Shown here piece by piece: positions 1 to 11,900 of a DNA stretch of 64,000 nucleotides. This DNA comes from Casuarius casuarius. Taxonomy: Eukaryota > Chordata > Aves > Casuariiformes > Casuariidae. A program made the position numbers and the translations under genes. The stretch's first letter is position 1, and every line of letters begins with the position of its first letter. The stretch is taken from contig PTFA01000055.1 of NCBI GenBank assembly GCA_003342895.1, positions 2,202,021 through 2,266,020 on the forward strand, written 5' to 3'. A model generated the notes under the pieces. That model worked only from the letters and a program-made list of their open reading frames with translations. It was not told the DNA's origin and did no database searches.

Positions 1-1920
1 CACTGGATCCAAACATTAGAATAGTTATCCTTTGTTTAATTTGAAGGCATTCAGGAAGAAACACCAACATTTCCTTTTATCATTTGACTTTAAATCTTGC
101 CAGAAAAACCTGATTTCATTACTAAGAGAAGGTCCCTGATGTTACAAAAATAACATTGTTAGTTAAATGTTTATGAGAGTCCATGTGGAGACTGGACAAA
201 TTCAAAGGAGAGAAATCCATTAAAAGTTATTATATTCACTGAAGCCTTCCCTGACTCGGGAAGTTCCTGAGCTGCAGATGGCTGCTAGGAAAGCACTCGG
301 GGCAAACACCACTATTTGCTTGATCTATTCCTATGCTCGTCTTTACACATCTGTTTTGACCACTGTTAGAAATGGGACGGTAAGCTAGATGGACCTCAAT
401 TGTGACCAGGATGATTGCTCTTATGTAATATTGACTACTGAAGTTAGGACTACTTTTTTCACCTTGGACTACCTTAAAACTTACCAATATGCTGTTAGCC
501 TAGACCATTTGCCAGTTAAACTCAAAAAAATGAAAAGATTTTTCAACTCCAGAAGTATTTCTGTAAGGATCTTACCTTAAAAATCCAAATGCATGTGCCT
601 GAAGTTAAGCAAGAGTCATGCTAATACATACCTCAAGCTTCCTGCTACCTATTATGCAAGTCTGTCCTTTGACCATCTACTGCAGTGGCTTATGTAACAG
701 CAANAGGGCCACTGCACTAAACGGGTTTTAGGTCTGGGACATAGTTAGATGGCAAGCTACAGCAAAGCAAGGAAGAGGCAACTAAATGTCAGGCAGCCCA
801 CTTCCAGTCAGAGGCATGGAAAAGGCCACAAAACAGTACTGCCAATAGATGGAATACATGGCTAACCGCAGTGACAGCATAAAACAGGCATCAGAGGTAC
901 AAGTCTTACTCAGGTCTTCAGAGTGTTTTTGAAAGTTTTTGGAAGGCCAGTTTTTCCAAGAAAATGAAATTAGGCTGAGTCACAATTTTGGTTTCTAGTC
1001 CCACATTTCTATAGGGGGTGGGGGGTTCTTGGTTCCATCCAAGAACAACTATAAGTACAAACTGACCTTAATGTTGGAACCTAGATAAAAATCCATGCCT
1101 CTTATACAAGAGAGAAAGTCAGATGACCATAACATCCCTCCTGATTTTAAGCCATTAGCTGAGGGGAAACAGCTGGACAATGCTTAGCTTCACACTTAAC
1201 TGCTCCTTTTTCTGCTTTTAATTCCTGAAGTATATTTGGCTAAACAGTTATATACTTTAAAACCTGATTTGGCATAATAATTAATAATAATAATGATAAT
1301 AATATCAGTTCTAACTCTGCTCAAATTGTATCTGTGATGAGCTTAGATGTCACCCAAAGATGTGTGTGGGCTGAAGCTTTTAGCACATCAGAGCAGGGAT
1401 TCCGAAATCCCTGTGGAAGGGTCATTGTTAGAATAAAGTGCAGTTTCACAAGATGTAAGACACCCACAGCTACCTAAAGAGGTCCTGCTCTCCTCATATG
1501 CCTGACCACATGTTCCTGCCACTTCTTGTAGCAGCACTGCTGCTTCTCCAATTTTTTCCATAGCCATTTCTCTCAGTAACCCAGCAAGGGGAAAGAAAGG
1601 AGGAAAAAAAAGGCAGCAAAGCAATTCTGCACCAGGCTGAGGAATTTCACTGGGTTGTCTTGGTTCAGATGAGCCAACTGGTGGCAAAAGACAAGGCAGT
1701 AGGGGAACCTTCCCTTTTGTCAGTAGCAAGCTATTAAGTTTGCTCGTAGTGATCCTTACCAGAACACCATCTCTACTGCTTTAGTACCTGCTCTTAGGGC
1801 ATTATTTGAAAGCCAAGACACTCTACAATACAGTTTTAGGAATCTGTTTTAACAGATGGGCCCCTCCTCCCTCTCCCATCCCCGTTGAAATCAAATGCAA
1901 TGAAGAAGAGTTTGACTTAC
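1..1920 (-). other. PLPP1: PLPP1 intron 2 (partial)
   Basis: This stretch lies downstream of exon 2a in the minus-strand transcript and begins with a clean GTAAGT donor (RC of 1915-1920). I looked for exon 3, which should encode the end of membrane helix 2 and the approach to the first phosphatase motif, and did not find it, so it lies left of the window. The only recognisable structure is a short TAA-type microsatellite. One isolated N is at 704. Open frames here resemble no protein I know. Confidence 0.7.
1274..1305. repeat. Imperfect (TAA)n microsatellite
   Basis: About 32 bases of ATAATAAT-type trinucleotide repeat with a few interruptions, inside PLPP1 intron 2. Confidence 0.75.
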
Positions 1921-2072
1921 AACAATTATACTGAAAGGAACAATTATTCCTGCTAACAACTTATAAGAAATGGTGTCCTCTTTGTATGGATACCGGATGG
2001 ATTCATCACTACAGAAAACTCCTCTCTGGAAGGGGATACGTCCTGAATTGAGAATTGCAAAAGGCAAGCCAG
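1921..2072 (-). CDS. PLPP1: PLPP1 alternative exon 2a (canonical isoform 1 form)
   Basis: This 152-bp internal exon encodes residues 20-70 of phospholipid phosphatase 1, an integral membrane enzyme that removes phosphate from lipid phosphates such as lysophosphatidate, phosphatidate and sphingosine-1-phosphate on the outer face of the cell. On the minus strand it starts after a pyrimidine-rich acceptor ending GCTAG (intron bases from 2073 up) and ends at a GTAAGT donor (1920 down). The translation contains [24 protein letters not shown] and IIVPFSIIV. These follow the remembered human isoform 1 closely and cover the first extracellular loop and the start of membrane helix 2. Exon 1 ends in G, which completes an Ala codon with the first two bases here; the exon ends in phase 0. 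The catalytic motifs are in later exons outside the window. Read in the frame left by exon 2b, this exon has an in-frame TAG (RC of 1953-1955). Confidence 0.95.
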
Positions 2073-5000
2073 CTAGCAAAAAGGAATAAAAAAATACATT
2101 ACATAAGCAATATTTAGACTCTAATGATGATTATACCCCCACATTTTCAAAGAAAAGTGCATAAAGAGGAGAAGACATGCAGCAATTCAGAAGGGTATGC
2201 ACTTTATTTTTCCAATGGCTGCCTTCTTGTCTTTGCAGCCCTCAGAAATTCCTGAATCACATACACTTGCATGGGGAAGGAGAGCAGGACAGAATTTCTC
2301 TCACCTTCACCTACAAGTCTGTGTGCACATCAAGTATGAAAGCACCATGAAACCATGACCGGGTGAACCGTTTAGTGACAACCACAGAGTTGCTCAGTCT
2401 GCTGCTACTGCCATTATTGTCCACTACTCCTTTATGTTCCAGCGAGCAGCAGCTGCCCCCTTACACCCTCTCTGGCCAGCTTTATGAGTCAGAGAGAATA
2501 AATTGCATTTCACCAAAGTAGAAAGGGGGGTTCTTTAGGAAGTGTGAGCGTAGAGGTGGTTCAGAAAGAGACACAGAAAAGAAAGAAAAAACCCCACCAA
2601 CTTAACACATGCATGCGATTCCCTTATTTGCACACACACTGGGTAGTTCCCTGGAACAATGTGGTCACTGCACATGCCCTACAGCCTCAGGGCACAGATT
2701 TTATTCCCTTCTCCACCAAAAGAGGAAGTCTTTGGCTCATTTTAAGCTCTGCAGAATATGTAAGGTTAAGGTGCACAATGGCTTGTGCTATTCCACCTCA
2801 GACTTGCAACACTAACTCAAGAAGTAAGCTGAACAGCAGAGTTAAAAAGGATTTCAAAACAGGATACAAATAGAGTCACATTTTTAAACCCTGCATCCTC
2901 CACCCCGAAATACAAGCAGAGTCTACACAATCTGTTTGTGTACAGGGGTGAATATTCTAAGAAACAACTGTATGGAAAAAGAAGAAAGAGGAGACTACCA
3001 AAAACATCTAACAAAAAAGAATGAATATCATTAACTCCAGGATATACAGCCTTATGGAGTTCAAGTGATTAAGAGCAGTTGATTATGAGCTCAAAATTCA
3101 GCAACACCACATATAAAAATGCATACCTATTTAGAGTTAGACAATAAAAGTCATGAACCGGACTCAAACATTCAGTCCCATTCCTACAGGAACAAAAAGG
3201 AAGAGACATTCCTAGTCTACCAGTAGGGGATCAGAAAGATAACTGCCTCCCTTTTTCCTTTCCCCCAGAGGAAGATGTAGTTGTAGTCACAATTCTTTCC
3301 TCAGGACTTCAGTGTCAGGGCATGGTCCACTTCTTCCTTTCCGTATATGTACCAACCAGCCCCAAATAGATATCTGCAGGCAAAAGCAAGCATGGGGAGG
3401 AGGAAAAGAAAAAAAAAGGCAAGGAAAAATAGAATAAGGAAGCAGTAGGAGAACTGGGAGGGTCACAGTCAGGATTAAAACAATCCAAAACAATAGCAAA
3501 ACACGCACAACAAGCTTCAGAGCCTTTGCAAACCTCTTTCCCTTTTCGACCTCCACGGACTGCCTTCCAAACTAAGCCTGACTCCCGGGCCAGGAATGAA
3601 TGAGGGATACTGTTGTTCCATCAGAGATTTGCTATGAATTTTGTTCTTTACTTCACACAAAAGCGATTGCTTAACCAAAGCTTCAGTCTTAGGCAAGAAA
3701 GACCAAATAATAAACTAATAGCTCATATGGTAAAAATTTCATTGAAGTGGTCTCTTATGAATGTGAAGCAGCACTGACTCACAACCCAGTGGTTAAGGGC
3801 TTGTAATAGTGCCCAAGTAGTCCAGCTAAGCACCTTGCATAAAGGATCGAATATATTCTGTGCCGTTACGGTCATAAATCAACAGCATGCAAAACCTCCC
3901 CTCTAAAAACAGCGTAAGAATTTGGCATGGCACAGTGGCGGTATTTCCAGTTCCATGTCAAAGGGCCAATTCAAAACCTCTCCAAGGGACTGAAGCATTC
4001 AGACACCAGCCAGCTCAGAGCCCTGCGAGCTGTACTCCACAGTACAGTGCAAAGCTTAACCATTCCTATTAGAAACCTGGAACCCAAAATAGTTTCTTCT
4101 TTCTTGGCAGGGGAAGGGAAGGAAGAGAGTACAAGCAGGGGGCAGGGAGGGAAGTCAAAATAAAGGAAATTTTTCCTTTCCAACAGGAAGAGGAGCAGGG
4201 TTTTGAAAAACTGCAGTCCAGCCCTGACTTCTGCCCTCTCCCTGTGCTAGTATTATTGACAGCATATCTATATGATCAGCTCTTTAGCTTTTAACTAGAT
4301 AAGTAGTAGTGCAAATAAAAAACAAATAAATAAAACTGAAAAAGCAGTAGTGAGCAGACAGAATGAGGGGGAGTGATTTTTGTCAACATAAATGGTGTTG
4401 AACTACAGCCTTACTCTATAGTGAAAAATACTTCAGTGAAAACTTCATCCTTTTTTCTGCACATATTAACACCAAGATTCAAGACTACTTATTTGAGAAG
4501 GATGTATTTTTAAGGTCTCCAGAATTAGAGAATGAGGCATATGCAAAACAAGAGTAATTCTCCAAATTATTTACCACTTTAGAGTAGGTAGTTTTAATTA
4601 GCAAGGTGAACCAGTTGCTTGTTTAAAAAGTAACAACTTCAGCATACAGGCACTAGTACTTGCTATTTCCACCAGGCCCTGCCACTGGCATCCTGTTACT
4701 GGCTCTGCATCATCCTCTGTAAAGATCTGTTCTACGAATAGTGATATTATAGCTTATTCCTCATTTCCTCCCACCCTCACCTGATTGTTTCAACTTTTCA
4801 TGGAGGGGGGGTTGGGGGAGGGCAGAAACCGCCAGCGAGTTTCCAGAGTGCTGAACTCTTTTTTGGTATGTAATTACTGGCTACTAAATCAGAAATGCAT
4901 AATAACGGCATATGGATCCAGGGAACAGAAGTCCCTGATGCAGTGGATGACAAGGTGTGCTCTAAGCAGATTTGCAAGAAGCTGCTGGAAATGTGTGCTC

Positions 5001-5505
5001 ACTCTTCAGCAATATTCAGATTATTATGCTGGAAAACAGAGTCTGGAATTACTTGCAGTACCTTCATACATCAAGATCATGCAATCAGAATAGCTAAGCA
5101 AGCAGCCCAAGGTCCATGTTTGTTTTGCTTTTAAGCAAGAATGAGCTGAAATAAGTTACTAAAATGCATTCTCTTTCAGGTTCATTCTCTTTCCTAATTA
5201 ATTTCCATCTAGTTTAGTCTATTTGAAACCAATACCACTTTGCTCTAACCTCTAAAAGAGAAAAACAAAAACCCCAATATTTACAGGCTCACTGTCCAGT
5301 ACACCTTTAACTTTTTCACCTGCTTTACTGGGTTTTTTTTCCTTCTCAAATGCATAGTTTTCAACAGTTTTAGGATTTGAGAGTTGTTGTTCTTTCTCTT
5401 CCTAATATTCTCACAACCCTTTTTAGATCAAAGGACAGTATCTTTGCATTGTCTGAGCTAGAAAACCTACACTGCTGGCTACTACTTCCAGGAATAAAGT
5501 AGATT

Positions 5506-5541
5506 ACAGCCTGTTTCCAGAGAACAGCCTGTTTCCAGAGA
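5506..5541. repeat. Perfect 18-bp tandem duplication
   Basis: The unit ACAGCCTGTTTCCAGAGA occurs twice head to tail with no mismatch (5506-5523 and 5524-5541). It looks like a small replication-slippage event in the intron, with no evident function. Confidence 0.85.
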
Positions 5542-8500
5542 AGAAACTCTGATCACTGTCTGAGATGCATCTTCATCTGGTTAGTCTTCCACAGACTACT
5601 CTCTGGGTCTACCAAAACTACAAACAGCATGGTTGAAGAACTTCATTTCACTCTGGAAACAAGTAAGTTTTGAATAATCAGCTTAAAGCAAACAACAAAC
5701 AAAAGACCCCCTCACAACATCAGGAAGGATTCTAACCTTTCTGGAATACAACTCTTTATTTTCTCTCAATGATACAGCTTTAAAGTATTATGCTATCACT
5801 TGTGTATAGCATGGTATGAGTGGCCTACTGAAATACCAGCATTGGAAACAAAACCATAGGATGAGTTTGTTCCAGAGAGCTTGGAGGAAAATAGTAAGTC
5901 TGTATCTGAAGGTCATCTACTTGTTCACTATTATTCCCAATACTAATACAATCTTATAAACAGTTTGCCGAAGTCATAACCAGCAAAGCAAACTTGAATA
6001 TGCCAGTTGCAAAATTGAGTATAGCATGATAAACATGATCCAGAATTTAGATTAGAAAGCATAATTTCATTGAGACAGTCTGACAAGTTCTAGGTATCTA
6101 CATGGCTGGAAGTGAAACAGCTCATTGGAAGATGTGTGTGCACTTCAGTACAACACTGCTAAAAAAAAGCTTACACAGTTAAACTAAGTGTTCTGCAGCT
6201 TCCCCCAACTGCTTTACAGATTTAAGGAGTAATTCCACTAGTCATTTCTTGCCTTATTGCTGCTTAGGACATTTCAGTACTGAAAGACAACCTGCTTTAT
6301 GAATCCTTGAAACAAAAGTTTTAACTTCTGGAACTTCTAAGAACTTCTAAGCTTCTTATTTACCATTTGCTCAATCCAAGGAAGTTGACAGCCAGAAAGG
6401 CCAACATCTCAGTACTGGCTTTTCATGTCTTTCTGATGAAAAAATTCTGAATGTAAATGCCTGTCATCCCTTAGAACATGCACCATACAACAGGTCTAAT
6501 TTACTAATTTTAAATGCACATAGATTGGCTTGACTGTTAATTGTTTTTTTGGGGGGAGGGGGGAGGGAAGGAAAAGTTGCACAGAGAGGCAGCAATTTAT
6601 ATGGTTTCTGGCACGTATAGGCATAAAGGAAAACTTATAATACTTTTAAAATGATTCAGCAAGCTTTTTTTTAATATATATGTTAAAAAAACCCTTAATT
6701 TTGAAGTTCAAATTCAAGTATTTCAAATATACACCTTAACTATTTTCTGCAGTGCAAGCACCCACTCATCTCCCCACAAGATAATGCAGCTGGGAAGAGA
6801 GTATACAAACAGTTTGGCTTTTTCCTCTCAGCACAAGCGGGAAAAATGCAAGCAGAAGCACTGACGTAAGTGACGAAAGATGTAAAGCCTCCAATCATAG
6901 GAGCATCCCTAACTTTGTACTTTGTATGTTACTTATTGTTACTCAGAGATGTGATAATTTCAGAGGGCAGCACTGTAGCAGATTTCCTATGATATCTCCT
7001 ACACAATAGGACTGGGTATCACTGAAAATCAAGTCATATTGGTCTTCATAATGGCACAATCATTAGTGTTAAACTCCCCAAATACAGTCAGTCAGAGAAC
7101 AAGTCTTTACGGTGGTACAGAGATTTTATGCTTCCTAGCCAGAAGACTTATCCACATAAAGTCAAAGTAATTTCTCTTAAAGAAAAGTAGCAAGGATATG
7201 CAACAGCTAGTTAGTGGGGAAAAGAAAAAACCGCTACTCACCTTGCATATCAGTCACACATTGCCTCTCTATAAATTAAAAGGAAGGGTTTGCTTTTTCT
7301 ACAAATAGCCATTTTCCCCTAAACAAGCTACAGTTTCAGAGGGCAAACTCTGCAACATCAAAAAGGAAAGTCAGATTTGTATATACAAGTGTTAAAAACA
7401 AACAAATCACAACATTAGTGGAGTGAAGAAGGCAGATTGTCATTAAAGGCTCTGTATTAAGTACTTCCCATATGATAATACCAAAAAGCATCCCTGATGT
7501 GAATCCCAAGTTAGGTTCACTTGTGATCCCAAGTGAACTGTAACATGGTGAAGAAGTTGCCTGAAGGGATGATGAGAACAGGTATGTTAAGAGAGGAACT
7601 ATAAGGAGGGGAAAAAAGAGGTTACCAGTAGGGTAATCGCTAGGATCAGGTCACCAACTTTATTCAGTGAATATTCATTAGTGATTCTGGCATACCTGGA
7701 AGACATACTGCTGACAAAGCAGGCAATTCCTTGACACAGTGGAAGAACATGCTCATCCAGTTCTTCCTGCATAAAGATTGAGGCAAGAGAACAGATGGCG
7801 AGTTGTGTATTGTTAAGTTCAGAGTCGTGCACTTAGAGGTTAAACTCCTCAGAGGAGCTGGGAGCTTGCCAGTTCAAAATAGATGGGGGGTGGGGGGCGC
7901 CACGCACAAAATTGTTTCCTATGGTTGTTGTACAGTAATATAATGCATCCATTATACAAGCCTTTTTCAGAGGCATTAGTATTTTTAGCCAGCTTAAGAA
8001 TACAAAGCACTGACAAGAATTTCTTCTGAAAAATGGCATTCAGCCAGAATCTACAAACATACTTGGTTTGAACTCATTTGTCAAATGCAAAACAGAGGAG
8101 GACTAGGAAGGTATAGTCTTCTTACAAGAACTAGAAAAATTGAGTTTTGCAGTTTAGCAGGACAGAAGGGCTGTAAATCAACCAGCTACATAGGCAGTAG
8201 ATATGAGAAAAAGCAGCAATACTCATCCAAGAACAAGCATTAAATAGCCACAGATATGGTTGTTAATTGAAGCTATTCCTAACAAGCTAGATAGGCCTCT
8301 GAAACTGCCTTCCAGTCAGAATACAAAAGGTAGAAATGCAAGTACTTCCATTCATTGATGAGGCTAAAATTAAAAAATTGCATAGCATGCTTTTCCAATA
8401 GCCTGACTCATCCAGTTTAATGCACTGGACTTCCTCACAAGCTGTTGCAATTTCTGACTGATAATATTTTTTTCTGCAAATGCCATGTACAGCACAGGTC

Positions 8501-8649
8501 TATTTCTTTCCCAGTTCCTAACCTTGATTAGGCTTCTTTATTGCTACTGGGCATGACGTTTATCTCATCATGGAACTAAAAGCTGACCGTAACCACTCAG
8601 GTTATGAGAGAGTATTTCATGCACAACCTTTGAGTCGCACCTCCTACCT

Positions 8650-8990
8650 TCCCCACAAAGACATCACTTGACATTTAACTACACTGAATTTCACTTGCCA
8701 TGTTATTGTCCAGTCTCCATCATACCAGGCTCTCTGCAATCTTAGTATTCATCCTTTACCTTTACTGATCTGAATAACCAACTTTGTTACCTCACTTTAC
8801 ACACTCTCATCCAGGGCATTTTCGACTATACTGAACAGTGTAGACTCCTGTGCAATTTCACTTGTTACCTTCCTCTCCTGTGAGAGCGGGGGGCATTTAC
8901 TTCTTACATTTCAGTTAACCATTTATACAGGATTCTCCTTCTAATTCCATGATTTCATTCCCTAAGATTTTAGTGAGGTAATCATTTGAA
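8650..8990 (-). mobile_element. Degenerate CR1 LINE fragment (reverse-transcriptase region)
   Basis: On the plus strand this reads as the complement of the CR1 reverse-transcriptase region common in reptile and bird genomes. Remnants include a stretch resembling 'tttgccacctcactgttt', the complement of the segment encoding the F-A-D-D active-site box, and nearby pieces matching the complement of 'ggatcagtgctg..caacat'-type CR1 sequence (8780-8860). Flanking phrases such as 'gaatttcacttgccatg' fit the downstream part of the same open frame. The frame is destroyed by substitutions and indels, and the ends are approximate. The element runs in the same direction as PLPP1. It is recognised from memory of CR1 consensus text, not by alignment. 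Confidence 0.6.
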
Positions 8991-11900
8991 ACTACAGATC
9001 TAAATAATGAGGGTTTTTTCCAAATGTTGTTTTAGTCTGGAAACTCCCTCTTCCTCCTGGTCTCATTTCCCACCATTACTGATCAGCCACTGACACAGAC
9101 CTTCATTCTACAAGAAAAGTGTATTAGAAAGATTAGGAGGAGAGGAAAGTGATGGACACCAGGAAACGGTAGGTATGTTTCATACAAAATAGCTTTATAC
9201 ATCTATGTTCAAACAGTGGGTAGCAATATTTTTCTCCCTCCAGAGTTTAGAAATGTAGGTTAAAAGGCTTTCCTAGCCCTTCTAGCTCTTCAAAAGAGGT
9301 CACCACCACTTTCATTTATCCAATGCCAGCTTCATTAGTNGGAGGGGGGAGAGAAGGACACTGGAATTCTTATGCAAAAAAGAAAAAAAAACAAAAAGCA
9401 CAAAAAACCCACAAAGCATAAGTAGTATTTTAAGATTTTAAATGTTCTTTCATCAGAAATCAAAGACAAAAAGCACAAATTCACACTACTTCCCCCAGCC
9501 TCTTATGTAGAGGTTCATTATTAATTGCATCAGCAAAGACATCCACAGTATTCATTTGCACACCACCAGGAATCCCGTCTGGAAACGAGTATTCTGTAAC
9601 GCCTTGTTTAGAACTTTTACAAGTTGAGCATTGCTCTGTGTAACAGCTTATATTCTGTGAGGGCTGGTTATGGTAATGTACAGCTCTTTGCTGATAAGAG
9701 TCAGACTTTAGCTTCTTCTCCTCAGTATCAGAATAATGCTACTTTCCTTATCTTACAGACCTTTAGAATCTAGAAGTGCATCTAGCAAGAATGAGCTTAT
9801 ACCATCACTCCATAGTTCACCAAGATAAACGGCTGCATTTTGTAATTCAACCGTCTCCAAAAGAAAAGGGTAAAAACAATCTGTCTGCATAGGTATTTTC
9901 CTGATTAAGGAGGAACAGAGATTATCAGATGACCCAGAGGAAGGGAAACAGAAAAGGCAGTATAGAAAAGATCCTTTTTTCTTCCTTCACCTGTTCTCCC
10001 TGCTGCCCATCTGGGGCTTCTGATGCAGTCCCTTCCCCTACCCTTCCCCCAACATCTGAAGTCTAGGATGTCATCAGCAAGTAACTACTTGAGAGATTTG
10101 AGAAAGGAGAAATTCATGCCACAGACTGCTCTTTTGCTTAAATGACAGCCTTTAAATATTTAAGTTGTAATTCCCTCTCCCCTCCATTGCCCCCAACTCA
10201 TTTTAACACTTTCACATACTATGCTACGTAATCCCTTCAAAAATAAGTCAAAGCCACTGTGACAGCTTACCTTCTTAGAGTTATTACCAAGCTTCATTTA
10301 GCATTTTAAAAGCCTTTGTTCCAAGTTCCTTCCACTGCCAGGCTGCCAACTATTCTACTCAGTTTCTTATACCACACTCTTCACCACTGTATTAGTAAGT
10401 ACATCTGAAGGGTTGAGAGTTCAAAGGGAAAAAAACCAAACACATCCACAGCATCCAAGTTGAGACTTTTACTAATCAGGCTGCTGCAATTTTATTTATT
10501 TTTTAAATAAACTTTATCTAATAAGCATTATTTGTATTACAATTATAAGCTGGGATCAGTGCTTCTCAGTCTTCTTGCTCATCTGATTTCAAATTGAATT
10601 CTTCAACGCACTCTTGCCATAGTGAGGCTGGGCCAGAAAGCTGGATGTAGCTACTGCCATTTCTGAACTTCTAACCCCCACAGCACTGTTCTCACCTAAG
10701 AATTACTCAGTTTAACCAAAGTATATTAGCCCTATGAGTTAACCCTATTCACAGTATAAACATTATTATTATGCTGGCTTTAAACAGAGTTTGGCCAAAC
10801 ACAAGTTAGTTTATTCCTTAGAATAATTACAAAGGACTGGTTTCTCAAAAATTACACTCATTTGTATTAGTACAAGCTGGCAAATTAATGTCTAGTAGAT
10901 GAATTTCATAATCTGGTATGAGATCAACATTGCCCAAAAAGGTAAATCTAAATTAGTTGCAGAACTACCAACAAGGGGCAATAAAGCTATGGCGTGACTG
11001 CAAGCAATGAAGTACATATCAACCAATGCAACAGTCTTAAATAGGCTTCATTACGGTCCCCTGCTTTATCAGTCTTTACCACAGTAGCAGCTGCATTTGT
11101 TGCTCAAGAAAGATATGAATTAGCCAAAAAGGTGCTTGCTTCCTTAATCAAATAGCTGCTTTTAATCAAAGTTTTTACTTTTGCAAAACAGATTCTGCTT
11201 GTAAAACAACAACAACAAAAATTAAAACATTGTCAGAGAAGAAAGCAGTAGATGGTTTCCAGAGTATTACCATTCCTACTACTAATCCTAGGAAAAGTTA
11301 CAATCAGAACATTTATACATGTGGTAAAGAGACATCCCCATAAACATCGAGCCTAATACGTAATAGATTAATTAGTCTTTGTTCCTCTTGGCAGAAGAAC
11401 AAAATGAGTGGGTCCCTTTAGGGAAGGCATCATGCTACTGAAGACAGCTGCCTTTGCCAAATCAAACCAAGACTGTTTTCTAAAGACAACATGACATGAC
11501 TACCTAAACGTATTTTTGGATGTTTTATGTCTTCAAGGTGGAGAAATTCAAGTTCTACAATCCTTAATACAACTTCCTCCCAAACAAGTCACAAGCAGCA
11601 GAGCCCACCCCAAAGAAATGAACTTATTCCAAAGACTATTTACTACTAAACACTTCCCTGTTTGTAAGTCAAGAACATCAGCATTTGCATTAGTTTGTTT
11701 AGTAGCAACAGTTGTGGCCAACTGCTATGTTTCCCAAAAGCAGAATGAGGCAGTTTGAGTTAGAAGCACTGAACCCTAGTTCTCTCATGAATCAGTCCAG
11801 CATATAGGAACTTACCCAGGGGTTGCTTCCCTTCACCTCTCAAACAGAGCAGCCACACCAAGCTCTGGCAGGAAACTACTGAAGCCCTGCTCAGAACCTA

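Noticed and set aside
7599..7832. 77-codon minus-strand frame that looks protein-like by composition
   Set aside because: No family recognised, no good splice acceptor and donor pair, and several frames of this length are expected by chance in 64 kb.
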